A DNA stretch of 64,000 bases from Phytohabitans kaempferiae. GTDB lineage: Bacteria; Actinomycetota; Actinomycetes; Mycobacteriales; Micromonosporaceae. The DNA lies in assembly GCF_042433955.1 (NCBI RefSeq), contig NZ_JBHLUH010000073.1, forward strand, positions 124,001-188,000, in the 5' to 3' direction. A program made the translations under genes and the position numbers. Positions 52,517-61,697 of this stretch are shown here, in pieces. The notes beneath the pieces are model-generated. The model did not search any database. It was not told the origin of the DNA and worked only from the letters and a program-made list of their open reading frames with translations. Numbering within the stretch: the stretch's first letter is position 1; each line of letters opens with the position of its first letter.

Positions 52517-52576
52517 GGGCGGCCCACACGCATCCGCGTTCACCCAGACACCACGGCCGCCCCTCCGGGCGGCCGT
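52517..52576 (+). promoter_or_regulatory. Transcription attenuator of trpS
   Basis: ACGGCCGCCC (52553-52562) and GGGCGGCCGT (52567-52576) form a perfect 10 bp terminator stem with a CTCC loop, followed by TTCG. GGGCGGCC just after the leader stop (52517-52524) can pair with GGCCGCCC (52555-52562) instead, an antiterminator. So stalling at the Trp codons before 52517 would favour the antiterminator and raise trpS transcription. No T-box motif is present. Confidence 0.8.
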
Positions 52577-52626
52577 TTCGCGTGCCCGGATCAGGGCGGC
52601 TCCCGTACCCGAAAAAGGAGCCCTGG

Positions 52627-53604
52627 ATGACGACCACCGCGACCCTCACCGGTTTCAAGCCCACCGGCCACCTCCAGCTGGGCAATCTGCTCGGCGCCAT
52701 CCGGCCGGTCGTCGCCGCGCAGCGGCGGACGCGGCCGGTGACCTTCGTGGCCGACCTGCACGCGATGACCGTGCCCCACGACCCCGCCGAGCTGCGGCAG
52801 CTCACGCTCGAGGTGGCGATGCTCCTGCTCGCCGCCGGCGTCGACCCCGACCGCAGCCTCTTCTACGTGCAGTCACAGGTCCCCGAACACACCGAGCTGC
52901 ACTACCTCCTCGAATGCGCGACCCGCTACGGCGAGGCGCACCGCATGATCCAGTTCAAGGAGCGGTCGTCGGGGCAGGGCACGCGGCTGAGCCTGCTCAC
53001 GTACCCGGTGCTGATGGCCGCCGACATCCTGCTGCACGACGGCGCCGAGGTGCCGGTCGGCGACGACCAGCGGCAGCACCTGGAGCTCGCGCGCGATGTG
53101 GCGACCCGGTTCAACACCCACTATGGACAGACGTTCGTGGTGCCGCGCGCGGTCAACCCCGAGGTCGCCGCGCGGGTGATGGACCTGTCCGACCCGACCG
53201 CGAAGATGAGCAAGACCAGCGGCACGCCCGGCACGATCTACCTGCTCGACCCGCCCGAGGTGATCGAGCGGAAGGTCATGCGGGCGGTCACCGACTCCGG
53301 CGACATCGTCAGCTACGAGCCGGAGACCCGGCCGGGTGTGGCCAACCTGCTGGAGATCCTCGCTGGTTGCGCGGGCGACTCACCTTCCGCGCTGGCCGCC
53401 GGCTTCGGGTCGTACGGCGCGCTGAAGCGCGCGGTCGCCGAGGCGGTGGTCGCCACCATCCGCCCCATCCAGCTCCGTTTCAGCGAACTCTCGCGCGATC
53501 CGGGGTACGTGCGGACGGTGCTCGCCGACGGCGCGGAGCGAGCCCACGACGCGACCGCCAAGACGGTGCACCGGGCCCGCCGGGCAATCGGCCTGGTCGC
53601 CTGA
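52627..53604 (+). CDS. trpS: Tryptophanyl-tRNA synthetase
   Basis: Class I synthetase (325 residues) that charges tRNA-Trp. The HIGH-like segment is TGHLQLGN (about 11-18) and the KMSKS loop is AKMSKTSG (about 195-202); VGDDQRQHLELAR is the family's tryptophan/ATP region. ATG 52627 has AAGGAG upstream. Expression is likely controlled by the attenuator just upstream. The product ends 72 bp before the exporter gene. Confidence 0.98.
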   Translation: MTTTATLTGFKPTGHLQLGNLLGAIRPVVAAQRRTRPVTFVADLHAMTVPHDPAELRQLTLEVAMLLLAAGVDPDRSLFYVQSQVPEHTELHYLLECATRYGEAHRMIQFKERSSGQGTRLSLLTYPVLMAADILLHDGAEVPVGDDQRQHLELARDVATRFNTHYGQTFVVPRAVNPEVAARVMDLSDPTAKMSKTSGTPGTIYLLDPPEVIERKVMRAVTDSGDIVSYEPETRPGVANLLEILAGCAGDSPSALAAGFGSYGALKRAVAEAVVATIRPIQLRFSELSRDPGYVRTVLADGAERAHDATAKTVHRARRAIGLVA

Positions 53605-53676
53605 TGGTCCGGCGGATCGGGCCATTCCGTGCTGAGGTGGTCGGAGGGGGATCATGACGAGGGAGGGAGCGCACCG

Positions 53677-55317
53677 ATGAGCGCATCGCACGAGGCGACC
53701 GAGCGGCGACACAGCCCCTGGCTGGTGCTCGCGACGCTCTGCCTCGGCTTCTTCATGATCCTGCTGGACACCACGATCGTGAACATCGCGATCCCGGACA
53801 TGAGCGCCGACCTCGACGCGTCGCTCGCCCAACTCCTGTGGATCGTCAACGCGTACGTGCTGGTCTACGCCGTCCTCCTGATCACCGCGGGGCGCCTCGG
53901 CGACCTGTACGGCCCCAAGCAGCTGTTCATCATCGGGCTGGTGGTGTTCACGCTGGCCTCGGCCGCCTGCGGCTTCGCCACCACCCCCGGCCAGCTCGTC
54001 GCCGCCCGGATCGTGCAGGGCGTGGGCGGTGCGCTGCTCACGCCCCAGACCCTCTCGGTGATCACGGTGATCTTCCCGTCGGAGAAGCGGGGGGCCGCGT
54101 TCGGCGTGTGGGGCGGGGTTGCCGGCGTCGCCACGGTCACCGGCCCCACACTCGGCGGCTACCTGGTCACCGACTGGGGCTGGCAGTGGATCTTCTTCGT
54201 CAACGTGCCGGTCGGCGTGGTCACCGTCGCGCTCGCCGCGGTCGTGATGCCCAACCTCAAGCTCAACCGCCGCCACCGGCTCGACTGGACCGGCACGCTC
54301 CTGGCCACCGCCGGGCTCTTCCTGATCACGTACGGGCTGATCGAGGGCGAGTCGCACCACTGGGGACGAGTGTGGGGCGCGATCACGATCCCGATGGTCA
54401 TCGGCGCCGGCGTACTGGTCATGGTGGCCTTCTTCGCCCACCAGTACGCCACGCGGGCCAAGGAGCCGCTCGTACCCTTCTCGATCTTCTCGGACCGCAA
54501 CTTCTCGCTGATGAACTGGGTGGTCGGCGCGATCGCGTTCGGCATGCTCGGGCTCTTCCTGCCCCTGGTGATCTTCCTTCAGTCGGTGATCGGCCTGAGC
54601 GCGCTCCAAGCCGGCATCGCGCTGGCCCCGATGTCGGTACTCACGATGTTCATCGCCCCGTTCGCCGGGCGGGCCGCCGACCGCATGGGCGGCAAGTGGA
54701 TCCTGTTCACCGGCCTCACCCTCTGGTCGCTCGGCATGGGTCTGGTGGTGTGGCTGGCCCGCGCCGACGCCGGCCAGTGGAGCCTGCTGCCCGGCCTGCT
54801 GGTCGCCGGCACCGGCCTGGGCATGACGTTCGCGCCGCTCCAGACGATCGCGATGCGCGACATCGTCCCGCGCATGGCCGGCGCCGCCTCCGGCCTCATC
54901 AACACCAGCCGTCAGCTCGGCGGCGTGGTCGGCTCGGCCGCGGTCGGCGCGCTCCTCCAGGCAAGACTGGCGACCGAACTCCCGCAGGCCGCGCGCGACC
55001 AGGCCGGCACGCTGCCGCCGCAGTACCGCGAGCAGTTCGTCGCCGGCTTCAGCGGCGCCAGCAGTGGCAGCCTCCACGTCGGCGCCGGCCAGACCGGTGT
55101 CTCCCTGCCACCGGGCCTGCCCGAGCAGGCCCGGCAGGCACTCGCCGGCGCCGCCGAACGCGCCTTCCGCGAGGGCTTCACGCACGCGATGCGCCTCACG
55201 CTGATCCTCCCGCTGGCGGTCCTGGCGGCGGCGGCCATCTCGTGCCTCTTGATCCGCGGCCGCGCCCGCACGCCCACGCCCGAGAAGGACGCCACGCCCG
55301 CCGCGGTAGGTGGCTGA
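53677..55317 (+). CDS. MFS drug exporter, DHA2 (EmrB/QacA) family
   Basis: Predicted 546-residue exporter with 14 membrane segments, expected to use proton antiport to expel toxic compounds. The motif-C region (GVWGGVAGVATVTGPTLGG) and TTIVNIAIPDM (motif D1) are DHA2 hallmarks. A periplasmic loop of about 90 residues precedes the last segment (ends in LPPGLPEQARQAL). ATG 53677 has GGGAGGG upstream. No regulator is adjacent. Substrates cannot be read from sequence. Confidence 0.95.
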   Translation: MSASHEATERRHSPWLVLATLCLGFFMILLDTTIVNIAIPDMSADLDASLAQLLWIVNAYVLVYAVLLITAGRLGDLYGPKQLFIIGLVVFTLASAACGFATTPGQLVAARIVQGVGGALLTPQTLSVITVIFPSEKRGAAFGVWGGVAGVATVTGPTLGGYLVTDWGWQWIFFVNVPVGVVTVALAAVVMPNLKLNRRHRLDWTGTLLATAGLFLITYGLIEGESHHWGRVWGAITIPMVIGAGVLVMVAFFAHQYATRAKEPLVPFSIFSDRNFSLMNWVVGAIAFGMLGLFLPLVIFLQSVIGLSALQAGIALAPMSVLTMFIAPFAGRAADRMGGKWILFTGLTLWSLGMGLVVWLARADAGQWSLLPGLLVAGTGLGMTFAPLQTIAMRDIVPRMAGAASGLINTSRQLGGVVGSAAVGALLQARLATELPQAARDQAGTLPPQYREQFVAGFSGASSGSLHVGAGQTGVSLPPGLPEQARQALAGAAERAFREGFTHAMRLTLILPLAVLAAAAISCLLIRGRARTPTPEKDATPAAVGG

Positions 55318-55360
55318 GCGCCGGTCCCGCTCGGGCAGGGCCGTCCAACCCTTGTGAACT

Positions 55361-55420
55361 GGGCTACCGCGATGTCAGCCGTGGTCCAGGCCGCTGCTCC
55401 CGCAGCCTCACCCTCCGCCG
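55361..55420 (+). repeat. Convergent-junction module, copy D
   Basis: The module starts GGGCTACCGCGATG and contains GCTGCTCCCGCAGC like copies A-C. It is followed immediately by a large hairpin. No 139 bp palindromic element is attached here. It lies between the 3' ends of the exporter gene (55317) and the GNAT gene (55569); the gap holds nothing else. Confidence 0.85.
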
Positions 55421-55430
55421 TTTGACCCCC

Positions 55431-55516
55431 GGCCCTGCTCTGCTTCCCCGAGGAGGCACCTGGGCGTCCGCTACCGGACGCCGGGCCGTTTCCGATCGGG
55501 AAGCAGAGCAAGGGCC
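55431..55516. terminator. Double hairpin attached to module D
   Basis: GGCCCTGCTCTGCTTCCC (55431-55448) pairs with GGGAAGCAGAGCAAGGGCC (55498-55516) with one bulged base, and inside it GGCGTCCG (55463-55470) pairs with CGGACGCC (55475-55482) around CTAC. This is the strongest secondary structure in the gap and could end transcription in both directions. Confidence 0.65.
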
Positions 55517-55568
55517 GCCCCGGCCCTCGCGCCGGAGGCGGCCAGCGAGGCACCACACGGCACGGCGC

Positions 55569-56048
55569 TCAGGCGGCGACAAGGATCCGCTTCTCGAAGG
55601 CGTTTGCCGCGGTCTCGCCATAGCCGGCGGAGCGGAGCAGCGCCAGGACGGCTGGCAGGTAGAAGTTTGCCTCCAGGCGGAGCACCGCGTGGCCCGCGTC
55701 GAGCGCGATCTCCTCCAGCGCGGCGAACATCTGGCGGGCGATGCCGCGGCGCCGGAACGCGGGCCGCACATACATCCGCCTGATGGCGCCGATCTCCCGG
55801 TCGAGCGCCTGGAGTGCGCCGCACGCCACCGCCCGGCCATCGATGACGCCCACCAGGTGCTGCGCGTCGTCGCCGGCGAAGAAGCTGGTAGAAGGCCCAC
55901 CGCCGGCCTCACGGAGCTCCCGGTGCAACGCCGTGATCAACGTGCCCAGCTCGGCGTCGTTGACAGGGCGGGCTTCTATCAACACCGGTCCAAAGTAGCC
56001 GGACGCGATTTCCGACAGGTTTCGTGCATGTGGCCCGGATACGGACAC
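55569..56048 (-). CDS. GNAT-family N-acetyltransferase
   Basis: Acetyltransferase of 159 residues with the acetyl-CoA motif RRMYVRPAFRRRGIARQMF (about 90-108) and the strand GCALQALDREIGAI-like core before it (here VACGALQALDREIG). Substrate is unknown. The start is uncertain: GTG 56048 overlaps the obgE stop by one base (TAGTG); GTG 55985 is possible. Translational coupling to obgE would be expected if the first is used. Confidence 0.9.
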   Translation of the reverse strand: MSVSGPHARNLSEIASGYFGPVLIEARPVNDAELGTLITALHRELREAGGGPSTSFFAGDDAQHLVGVIDGRAVACGALQALDREIGAIRRMYVRPAFRRRGIARQMFAALEEIALDAGHAVLRLEANFYLPAVLALLRSAGYGETAANAFEKRILVAA

Positions 56049-57487
56049 TATTCGTCCGTAGAGTCCGACTCCACTACAGCGCCGCTGGTGGGGTCGCGCT
56101 GTGGCTGGCGGGCCCGGTGCGCGGCCAACCGCTCGGCCGCGGTGGCCCGGGCCGAGGGCTCCTCCAGCCGGATGTCGGTGCCGCGCGGGCCAGCCGCGTA
56201 CGCCCCCGCGGTCGGCTGCCAGTCGAACTCCCGCGCCCCGATCCGCACCAGGTCGCCGGGCTCCGCACCAGCCTTGGCCAGCGCTTCCTCCACGCCCAGC
56301 CGCTCCAGCCGGTCGGCGAGGAAGCCCACCGCCTCGTCGTTGTCGAAGTTGGTCTGGCGTACCCAGCGCTCGGGTCGAGGGCCGCGCACCACGTACGCCC
56401 CGGCCTCCTCGGTGATCGTGAAGCCGGCGTCGTCGACCGCGGGCGGGCGGATCACGATGCGCGTCGGCTCGGGCGCGGGTGCCAGGTCACGAGCGCGCTG
56501 CACGAGGTCGGCCAGCGCGTACGTCAGCTCCTTGAGCCCCTCGCGGGTCGCCGTGCTCACCTCGAAGACGGCCAGCCCGCGCGCCTCGATGTCCGGGCGG
56601 GTGATCTCGGCCAGGTCGCGGGCGTCGGGCACGTCGACCTTGTTGAGCACCACCAGGCGGGGGCGGTCGGCGAGGCCACCGTACTCGGCCAGCTCCGCCT
56701 CGATCGCGTCGATGTCGCTCAGCGGGTCGCGGCCGGGCTCGAGCGTGGCGGCGTCGACGACGTGTACGAGCACGGCACACCGCTCGATGTGGCGCAGGAA
56801 CTCCAGCCCCAGCCCTTTGCCGGTCGCGGCGCCCGGGATGAGGCCGGGTACGTCAGCGATCGTGAACGTGTGGTTGTCGACCCGTACGACGCCGAGGTTG
56901 GGCACGAGCGTAGTGAACGGGTAGTCGGCGATCTTCGGCTTGGCGGCGGAGAGCACCGAGATCAGCGACGACTTGCCAGCCGACGGGAAGCCGACCAGCC
57001 CCACATCGGCGACGCTCTTCAGTTCGAGTACGACATCGAGCCGGTCACCGGGCTCGCCCAGCTCGGCGAAGCCCGGAGCCTTGCGGCGCGAACTGGCGAG
57101 CGCCGCGTTGCCCCGCCCGCCCCGACCGCCGCGGGCGATCTCGATCGTGGTGCCGGCGCCCACGAGGTCGGCGATGGTCTCACCGCCGACGGTCTGCACG
57201 ACCGTGCCGTCGGGCACCTTCAGCACGAGGTCGGCACCGTTGGCGCCGTCGCGGTTGGAGCCCTGCCCGCCCTTGCCGTTTTCCGCCTTGATGTGCGGGC
57301 GGAAGTGGAAGTCGAGCAGCGTGTGCACCTGCGGGTCGACGACGAGCGAGACGCTCCCGCCGTGCCCGCCGTTGCCCCCGTCGGGCCCACCGAACGGCTT
57401 GAACTTCTCCCGGTGGATGGAGACGCAACCGTGCCCGCCGTCACCCGCCAGCAGGTGCAGCACGACCCGGTCGACAAAGGTCGCCAC
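56048..57487 (-). CDS. obgE: GTPase Obg (CgtA)
   Basis: Obg (479 residues) is an essential GTPase in 50S assembly and stress response. The Gly-rich OBG fold fills about 1-157 (DGGNGGHGGSV, GKGGQGSNRDGANGAD), the G1 motif GFPSAGKSS is at 166-174 with DVPGLIPGA and NKVD following, and the C-terminal OCT domain (about 350-430) is present. It follows rplU-rpmA, the usual order, but an intrinsic terminator lies between rpmA and obgE. Confidence 0.97.
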   Translation of the reverse strand: MATFVDRVVLHLLAGDGGHGCVSIHREKFKPFGGPDGGNGGHGGSVSLVVDPQVHTLLDFHFRPHIKAENGKGGQGSNRDGANGADLVLKVPDGTVVQTVGGETIADLVGAGTTIEIARGGRGGRGNAALASSRRKAPGFAELGEPGDRLDVVLELKSVADVGLVGFPSAGKSSLISVLSAAKPKIADYPFTTLVPNLGVVRVDNHTFTIADVPGLIPGAATGKGLGLEFLRHIERCAVLVHVVDAATLEPGRDPLSDIDAIEAELAEYGGLADRPRLVVLNKVDVPDARDLAEITRPDIEARGLAVFEVSTATREGLKELTYALADLVQRARDLAPAPEPTRIVIRPPAVDDAGFTITEEAGAYVVRGPRPERWVRQTNFDNDEAVGFLADRLERLGVEEALAKAGAEPGDLVRIGAREFDWQPTAGAYAAGPRGTDIRLEEPSARATAAERLAAHRARQPQRDPTSGAVVESDSTDE

Positions 57488-57537
57488 GTCTCGATCCTCT
57501 CAACGAATCAACGGCCGGAAGGAGCACAAAAACGAAA

Positions 57538-57570
57538 CGGGCCGGGGACCCACCGAGGGTCCGCGGCCCG
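57538..57570 (-). terminator. Intrinsic terminator after rpmA
   Basis: CGGGCCGGGGACCC (57538-57551) and GGGTCCGCGGCCCG (57557-57570) form a 14 bp stem with one mismatch. On the minus strand the run CCGTTTCGTTTTTGTGC follows, T-rich as in an intrinsic terminator. It lies between the rpmA stop and obgE start, so obgE may depend on read-through or its own promoter. Confidence 0.85.
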
Positions 57571-57590
57571 CTCCGGAAAGCCGAAAGCTG

Positions 57591-57848
57591 CTACTGCTGC
57601 GCCGGCACGATGCTGACGGTCTTACGCCCGCGCTTGGTGCCGAACTGGACCGAACCCGCCGCCAGCGCGAACAGCGTGTCGTCGCCGCCGCGGCCGACCA
57701 GGTCACCAGGGTGGAACTTGGTGCCGCGCTGGCGGATGAGGATCTCGCCCGCGCTGACGACCTGCCCGCCGAACCGCTTCACGCCGAGGCGCTTCGCTTC
57801 CGAGTCGCGACCGTTGCGCGAGCTGGAAGCACCCTTTTTGTGAGCCAT
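57591..57848 (-). CDS. rpmA: 50S ribosomal protein L27
   Basis: L27 (85 residues) near the peptidyl-transferase centre. MAHKKGASSSRNGRDS is the normal start, without the N-terminal extension removed by a protease in Firmicutes; KRFGGQVVSAGEILIRQRGTK is the conserved core. ATG 57848, 12 nt after rplU. Confidence 0.98.
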   Translation of the reverse strand: MAHKKGASSSRNGRDSEAKRLGVKRFGGQVVSAGEILIRQRGTKFHPGDLVGRGGDDTLFALAAGSVQFGTKRGRKTVSIVPAQQ

Positions 57849-57860
57849 GTCGCCTCGTCC

Positions 57861-58175
57861 TTACTTCCCGCTCGAGATGCCGGTCACCTTGACCTGGGTC
57901 AGCGGCTGACGGTGGCCCTGGCGCTTGTGGTAACCGGTCTTGTTCTTGAACTTGTGGATCCGGATCTTCGGGCCCTTGGTGTGGGCGGCGATCTCGGCGG
58001 AGACCGAGACCTTCGCCAGCGCGGCCGCGTCGGTGACCAGGTCGTCACCATCGACGATGAGCACCGCGGGAAGAGTGACCGCGTCGCCGGGCTCGCCGAC
58101 GAGCTTCTCGACCTCGATCACGTCGCCCTCGGCGACCTTGTACTGCTTGCCGCCGGTCTTGACGATCGCGTACAT
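57861..58175 (-). CDS. rplU: 50S ribosomal protein L21
   Basis: L21 (104 residues) of the 50S subunit. MYAIVKTGGKQYKVAEGD is the family start and the C-terminal KFKNKTGYHKRQGHRQPLTQ is the L21 rRNA-binding part. ATG 58175 is chosen; an 11-codon extension to 58208 is not conserved. I see no obvious structured L21 leader in 58176-58306. Confidence 0.98.
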   Translation of the reverse strand: MYAIVKTGGKQYKVAEGDVIEVEKLVGEPGDAVTLPAVLIVDGDDLVTDAAALAKVSVSAEIAAHTKGPKIRIHKFKNKTGYHKRQGHRQPLTQVKVTGISSGK

Positions 58176-58306
58176 CGGACGCGGACTCCCTGTCGCTAAG
58201 CGGATCATTTACTGGCACACAAACTATTGCGGGCACACAGAAACCGAGCGCACAACCGTGCGCCACCGGCAAGCGTACGCCACCGACCGGCGCGCCGCCA
58301 AATCGT

Positions 58307-58822
58307 CTACGCGGCGCACAGCGTATCCAGCCGCTGCTGGAGCTGGTCGAGCTTGGCACTGTCGACGCTGCCGATGTCTGCGCGCATCGTGCCCACCTCG
58401 TCGCCGATCTCCGTGAGCACGGTGCGCAGCCGCGCGTCGGTCGCCTTTGCCGCCTGCTCCTTGACGCTGTTGGCCCAGGTGGCGAGCGCCGCTTCGGCCT
58501 TCTGCCGGGCCTCGTACTCGCCCTTGCCGTCGCCCTTGCCCGCCGCCTCGGCCATCTTGCTCAGCTCGACGAGGAACGTGGTGACCCCCTTGCCACCGGC
58601 GGCCAGCGCGGCGGCGCAGACCTCCTTGGCGTTGCCGGCGGCCGGTCCGGTCTCGGTCACCCCGGGAGAGCCCTGGGCGCCGGGCGAACCGGCCGCGCCG
58701 GCGGGAGCACCGGGCGACGTGGAGACGCTGGCGGAGGGGGCAGCGGACGGCCGGTCGGCCGAACAGCCCGCCCCCACCAACAAGAGTGCGACGACGACCG
58801 CCAGCGCCCGAGCTCGACTCAT
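58307..58822 (-). CDS. Small lipoprotein, unknown function
   Basis: Predicted 171-residue lipoprotein: hydrophobic segment ALAVVVALLLVGAGC with lipobox VGAGC, a Ser/Pro/Gly-rich spacer, then about 110 residues of helices (KGEYEARQKAEAALATWANSVKE), ending with a Cys near the C-terminus (LDTLCAA) that may pair with the one at KEVCAA. No family is recognised. It is 11 bp after the RNase E gene. ATG 58822 is the likely start; TTG 58831 also possible. Confidence 0.75.
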   Translation of the reverse strand: MSRARALAVVVALLLVGAGCSADRPSAAPSASVSTSPGAPAGAAGSPGAQGSPGVTETGPAAGNAKEVCAAALAAGGKGVTTFLVELSKMAEAAGKGDGKGEYEARQKAEAALATWANSVKEQAAKATDARLRTVLTEIGDEVGTMRADIGSVDSAKLDQLQQRLDTLCAA

Positions 58823-58833
58823 GGGAGGCAAGC

Positions 58834-61563
58834 CTACGGGCGTGTACGCCGCCGGGCACCACCGCGCCGGGTACGCCGCCGGCCCCCCGCGCCAGCGGTC
58901 GCCTCCTCGGCGTCGTCATCCTCGTCGAGGCCGTCCGGGTCGTCCGGGCCGGCCAGGCGCATCGGCTCCACCGCGTCCGCCACGACCGGGTCGTCCTCCA
59001 TCGCGTTCTCGTAACGCGACAGGTCGTACCCCATCGTCTCGTCCTCGTCGTAAGCCGGCGTCGCCGCGGCGGGCTCGGGCGCGACGGAGGTCGTGGCACT
59101 CCCCTTCCGGCCGCGACGGCGACCGCTGACCACGCCCGACGAGCCGTTTGCGGTCGGCTCGGGGCGGGAGGCGGCGGCGACGGCCTTGACCTTCTCGCCC
59201 GCGCCCGCGCCACCGCCGGAGCCGGACGAGCCGCGCGCCGGCACCGGCTCGGTGTGGATGATCAGGCCGCGCCCCTTGCAGTGCTCGCAGGTCTCGCTGA
59301 ACGCCTCCAGCAGCCCCGCGCCGATCCGCTTGCGGGTCATCTGCACGAGGCCGAGCGAGGTGATCTCGGTGACCTGGTGCTTGGTGCGGTCACGCCCCAG
59401 GCACTCGGTGAGGCGGCGCAGCACCAGCTCGCGGTTGGACTCCAGCACCATGTCGATGAAGTCGATCACGACGATGCCGCCCAGGTCGCGCAGCCGCAGC
59501 TGGCGCACGATCTCCTCGGCCGCCTCGAGGTTGTTGCGCGTGACGGTCTCTTCGAGGTTGCCGCCCGCGCCGGTGTACTTGCCGGTGTTGACGTCGATGA
59601 CCGTCATCGCCTCGGTGCGGTCGATGACCAGGTGGCCGCCGGAGGGGAGGAAGACCTTGCGGTCGAGCCCCTTGAGGATCTGCTCGTCGATCCGCTTCTC
59701 GGCGAACACGTCGACCGTGCCGGTGTGCCGCCGCAGCCGCGCCACCAGGTCGGGCGAGACGTGCTGTAGGTACGTCTCGACCATGTCGTACGCGCCGTCG
59801 CCCTGCACCACAAGCTCGCGGAAGTCTTCGTTGAACAGGTCGCGGACGACCCGGATGACCAGGTCGGGCTCCTCGTAGAGCAGCGCCGGGGCGCCGCCCT
59901 CGGCCGCCCGCGCCTGGATGTCCTCCCACTGCGCCTGGAGCCGCTTGACGTCGCGGGCCAGCTCGTCCTCACTCGCGCCCTCGGCGGCGGTGCGCACGAT
60001 CACGCCGGCGCCGTCGGGCACGAGCTTCTTCAGCACGTCGCGCAGGCGCTTGCGCTCGTTGTCGGGGAGCTTGCGGCTGATGCCGGAGGCGTTGCCGTGC
60101 GGCACGTACACCAGGTGCCGCCCGGAGAGCGCGATGTGGCTGGTCAGCCGCGCGCCCTTGTGGCCGATCGGGTCCTTGGTGACCTGCACGAGCACCGAGT
60201 CGCTCGACTTGAGCGCCTGCTCGATCGAGCGGGCCCGCCCCTCCAGGCCGGTGGCGTCCCAGTTGACCTCACCGGCGTAGAGCACGGCGTTGCGGCCCCG
60301 CCCCACGTCGACGAAGGCCGCCTCCATGCTGGGCAGGACGTTCTGCACCTTGCCGAGGTAGACGTTGCCGGCCATGGTGCCGGCCGAGGCGCGGGTCACG
60401 TAGTGCTCGACGAGTACCCCGTCTTCGAGGACGGCGATCTGCGTGCGGTCGCCGCGCTGGCGCACGACCATGACCCGGTCGACCGCCTCCCGGCGGGCCA
60501 GGAACTCCGACTCGCTCAGGATCGGCGGGCGCGTGCGGCGCTGCTCGCGGCCGTCACGGCGGCGCTGGCGCTTGGCCTCGAGGCGGGTCGAGCCGGATAC
60601 GCCCTGCACCTCGTCGCTGCCGCGCCGCGGCTCGCGGATCTTGACGACCGTCGGCACGCCGTCGTCGGCACCGGACTCGACGTCGCTCGCGCCCTTGCGC
60701 CGGCGCCGCCGGCGCCGGCGGGTCAGCGGCTCGCCGTCTTCGTCCTCTTCGCCTTCGTCGGCCGCCTCGGCCGCGGCCTCTTCCTCGTCGAGTTCGTCGT
60801 CGGCCGTGCCACGACCGCGCCCTCGACCGCGCCGGCCACGGCGGCGCCGCCGGCGACCGCCGGCGCCGTCCTCGTCCTCTTCCTCGTCCTCCTCGTCCTC
60901 TTCGGCCTCCGCGGTGGTGACCTCCGCGGTGACCTCCGGCTCCGCCTCGATTTCCGTGGTACGCCGTCCGCGGCGCCGCCGCCGCGCGGGCTCCTCCGCC
61001 TCGGGGGCCTCCTCGGGGGCGGCCGCCGCGGGAGCGGCTTCCGGCTCGGCCGCGGGCTCCGCGGCCTTCTCCGCGCGCGCCTTCCGGGCGGTCTTCGCGG
61101 GCGGCTCCGGCTCCTCCGCCTCGGGGGCCATGAACAGCACGGTCGGTGCGGACAGGGCGGCCCGGCGCCGGCGGCTCGGCGGCGCCTCCTCAGCTGGCGG
61201 CTCGACCGCCGCCGGCTCGCTGACCGCGGGCTCGCTGACCACCGGCTCAGCGGTCGGCTCGGTCAGCGGCTCGGCGGCCACCGCGACCTTTTTCCGCCTG
61301 GTACGCGTGGTCTTCGCCGGTACGGGCTCTTCGACGACCGGCGCCTGCTCCGCAGCGATTTCCGGCGTTGCGCCTGATTCATCCGCTGCCGCGGTCTTTC
61401 GCCGCCTCCGGGTCGGTGTGACGGCCTCCGTACCGGGCTCGGCTGGCTCGGCCGCCTTGCGCCGCGTGGTGCGGGCGCGCTTCGTAGGGGTGGTGCTTTC
61501 GGCGGTATCGCCGGCCGGCTCGGAACCGGTCCGGTCACCGCCCTCTGGCTCGTTGTCGAGCAT
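58834..61563 (-). CDS. rne: Ribonuclease E/G
   Basis: RNase E/G of 909 residues, the main RNA-decay and processing endonuclease. The first ~380 residues are a low-complexity extension of acidic (Glu/Asp) and basic (Arg) blocks, typical for actinobacterial enzymes and expected to bind RNA and partners. Then the S1 domain (about 400-480), the RNase H-like and catalytic region with VIDVNTGKYTG (Asp) and DFIDMV, the zinc link CEHCKGRG, and an Arg-rich tail. ATG 61563 has GGAG upstream. It is followed by rplU-rpmA-obgE as usual. Confidence 0.95.
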   Translation of the reverse strand: MLDNEPEGGDRTGSEPAGDTAESTTPTKRARTTRRKAAEPAEPGTEAVTPTRRRRKTAAADESGATPEIAAEQAPVVEEPVPAKTTRTRRKKVAVAAEPLTEPTAEPVVSEPAVSEPAAVEPPAEEAPPSRRRRAALSAPTVLFMAPEAEEPEPPAKTARKARAEKAAEPAAEPEAAPAAAAPEEAPEAEEPARRRRRGRRTTEIEAEPEVTAEVTTAEAEEDEEDEEEDEDGAGGRRRRRRGRRGRGRGRGTADDELDEEEAAAEAADEGEEDEDGEPLTRRRRRRRRKGASDVESGADDGVPTVVKIREPRRGSDEVQGVSGSTRLEAKRQRRRDGREQRRTRPPILSESEFLARREAVDRVMVVRQRGDRTQIAVLEDGVLVEHYVTRASAGTMAGNVYLGKVQNVLPSMEAAFVDVGRGRNAVLYAGEVNWDATGLEGRARSIEQALKSSDSVLVQVTKDPIGHKGARLTSHIALSGRHLVYVPHGNASGISRKLPDNERKRLRDVLKKLVPDGAGVIVRTAAEGASEDELARDVKRLQAQWEDIQARAAEGGAPALLYEEPDLVIRVVRDLFNEDFRELVVQGDGAYDMVETYLQHVSPDLVARLRRHTGTVDVFAEKRIDEQILKGLDRKVFLPSGGHLVIDRTEAMTVIDVNTGKYTGAGGNLEETVTRNNLEAAEEIVRQLRLRDLGGIVVIDFIDMVLESNRELVLRRLTECLGRDRTKHQVTEITSLGLVQMTRKRIGAGLLEAFSETCEHCKGRGLIIHTEPVPARGSSGSGGGAGAGEKVKAVAAASRPEPTANGSSGVVSGRRRGRKGSATTSVAPEPAAATPAYDEDETMGYDLSRYENAMEDDPVVADAVEPMRLAGPDDPDGLDEDDDAEEATAGAGGRRRTRRGGARRRTRP

Positions 61564-61697
61564 GGGCGTTCTCCAGTTCTGGCGGCCCCGGGCGCGGGTG
61601 AGCGCTGCCACGCAGGGTCGCCGCAAAGTGTTTCCGGCGGCTTGCCCGGGCGGGCTGGCCACCGAAGTCTGCCTGCTGAGCGCTGGCCGGAGACCGG

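Noticed and set aside
52474..52620. T-box riboswitch before trpS
   Set aside because: No T-box sequence or specifier-loop layout; the Trp-codon peptide and two hairpins explain the region.
58176..58306. L21-type autoregulatory leader
   Set aside because: I found no strong paired structure in the short gap before rplU.
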